DNA of 13,784 nucleotides from Chitinophagaceae bacterium (GTDB taxonomy: Bacteria > Bacteroidota > Bacteroidia > Chitinophagales > Chitinophagaceae), in the NCBI GenBank assembly GCA_947483345.1, contig CANKNL010000052.1:1-13784 (forward strand). The letters are read 5' to 3'. A program made the translations under genes and the position numbers. The notes below the pieces were generated by a model, which was not told the origin of the DNA, did no database searches, and worked only from the letters and a program-made list of their open reading frames with translations. This document shows positions 13,105 to 13,784 of the stretch, piece by piece. Every line of letters starts with the position of its first letter. Positions within the stretch are counted from its first letter, which is position 1.

Positions 13105-13784
13105 TTATTTTAGCAGCATTTCCTTTATAATAATATAAATACCCATCACTAAAATAAACCAGCCAAATCCTTTTTTTAATTTATGGCCTGCCATTTTTTT
13201 AGCCAATGCGCCGCCAATAAAAATACCAACTATGGCTATAGCTGTAATGATCAATAAAAATTTCCAGTCCATTGTAATATGTGCTAAATCGCCGGTAAAT
13301 CCAATTAAAGAGTTAAGTGCAATAATTAAAAGTGATGTGCCAACTGCCATTTTCATGGGCATCTTTAAAATAAGTACCAATGCCGGAATAATTAAAAATC
13401 CGCCACCGGCTCCCAAAAACCCGGTCGCCAATCCTACCAAAATGCCATATAAAAAAAGTTTTGATGTACTGCCTGATGACAGTTTTTCGTCAGATTGCGG
13501 AACGCCCTTTTTATCACCAATCATCGCCACAGATGCCATCAACATCAACATGGCAAACAAAACCATGATGACCATGGATTGTTTAACCTGAAAACGCCCC
13601 ATGCTGAATAATACATCGGGGATTGCATGTACAATAAACTGGCGCGTTAAAAACACCGTGGTTATAGACGTTAGTCCGAATAGCAAAGCCGTTTTTGTAC
13701 TTACCAGTCCTTTACGATAATTATTAACAGCGCCAACCAACGATGTAGCCCCTACAACAAATAATGAATAAGACGTTGCCAGTA
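13105..13784 (-). CDS. TauE/SafE (TSUP)-family anion exporter, 5'-truncated by the window edge
   Basis: This is a multi-pass inner membrane protein of the sulfite/sulfoacetate exporter family. The frame stays open to the right edge and the first visible residues, LATSYSLFVVGATSLVGA, are the conserved end of the first TSUP half-repeat, so the true start is outside the window; a TTG at 13740 is internal. 225 residues are visible. The second half-repeat has GLATGFLGAGGGFLIIPAL followed by AVGTSLLIIALNSLIG, the diagnostic motifs. About six membrane segments are visible, and the charged stretch around DKKGVPQSDEK forms the central cytoplasmic loop. In cst and persulfide dioxygenase loci this family is thought to export sulfite or thiosulfate made during persulfide oxidation, which fits its position here; the transported anion is inferred. 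Confidence 0.91.
   Translation of the reverse strand, partial: LATSYSLFVVGATSLVGAVNNYRKGLVSTKTALLFGLTSITTVFLTRQFIVHAIPDVLFSMGRFQVKQSMVIMVLFAMLMLMASVAMIGDKKGVPQSDEKLSSGSTSKLFLYGILVGLATGFLGAGGGFLIIPALVLILKMPMKMAVGTSLLIIALNSLIGFTGDLAHITMDWKFLLIITAIAIVGIFIGGALAKKMAGHKLKKGFGWFILVMGIYIIIKEMLLK

Noticed and set aside
13738..13740. TTG as start codon of the TauE/SafE gene
   Set aside because: Conserved family residues continue upstream to the window edge, so the gene is truncated, not TTG-initiated.
1..13784. CRISPR arrays, tRNA or rRNA genes, insertion sequences and prophage genes
   Set aside because: I saw no regularly spaced repeats, no tRNA-like cloverleaf or rRNA segments and no transposase or integrase motifs.

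Overview
The window looks like a chromosomal segment of a Bacteroidota bacterium, probably near Chitinophagaceae (inference). The DNA is AT-rich, start codons have A-rich leaders instead of Shine-Dalgarno sites, -7 promoter elements of the Bacteroidota type TAnnTTTG are visible, and several proteins (DUF6132- and DUF2892-like membrane proteins, a Crp/Fnr regulator with a CxxxxxCC loop) resemble forms common in that phylum. Apart from a long-chain acyl-CoA ligase cut by the left edge, almost every gene concerns inorganic or sulfane sulfur.

Layout. (1) 1-1152, rightward: 3' part of an acyl-CoA ligase. (2) 7500 down to 1214, leftward: ten tightly spaced genes that look like one transcript. In order they are a DUF2892-like membrane protein, a DUF6132-like membrane protein, thioredoxin, single-domain rhodanese, two YeeE/YedE-family membrane proteins, a membrane-anchored TsdA-like dihaem cytochrome c, a Tat-exported SoxB-like thiosulfohydrolase, a Crp/Fnr regulator and a NarL-type response regulator. 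(3) 7501-7766: divergent promoter region with two palindromic operators. (4) 7767-9434, rightward: CoA-disulfide/persulfide reductase fused to a rhodanese. (5) 9497-13784, all leftward: a second DUF2892 protein, an ICMT-type membrane methyltransferase, a second thioredoxin, a CstB-like persulfide dioxygenase with two rhodanese modules, a TPMT-like thiol methyltransferase, and a TauE/SafE (TSUP) exporter cut by the right edge.

How it may work (inference from families). The cytochrome and SoxB-like enzyme would act on thiosulfate, tetrathionate or S-sulfonates outside the cytoplasm. The YeeE/YedE proteins would bring thiosulfate or sulfane sulfur inside. Rhodaneses, thioredoxins and the CoA-disulfide reductase fusion would pass the sulfur on as persulfide or reduce it. 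The CstB-like dioxygenase would oxidise persulfides, TauE/SafE would export sulfite or a similar anion, and the methyltransferases could cap excess thiol. No SoxYZ, SoxAX, SoxCD or Sqr gene is in the window.

The most striking non-coding signal is a set of five sites of the form GTNAC-N4-GTNAC (one with a single mismatch), one in front of each of five transcription units. In four units a -7 element starts exactly 29.5 bp from the operator centre: two match TAnnTTTG perfectly, one has a single mismatch and one is partial. The fifth has only a weak -7 match at that spacing. This is the geometry of class II Crp activation (centre near -41.5), and the window encodes a Crp/Fnr protein whose own operon carries one of the sites. 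Together they suggest a self-contained, autoregulated sulfur regulon.
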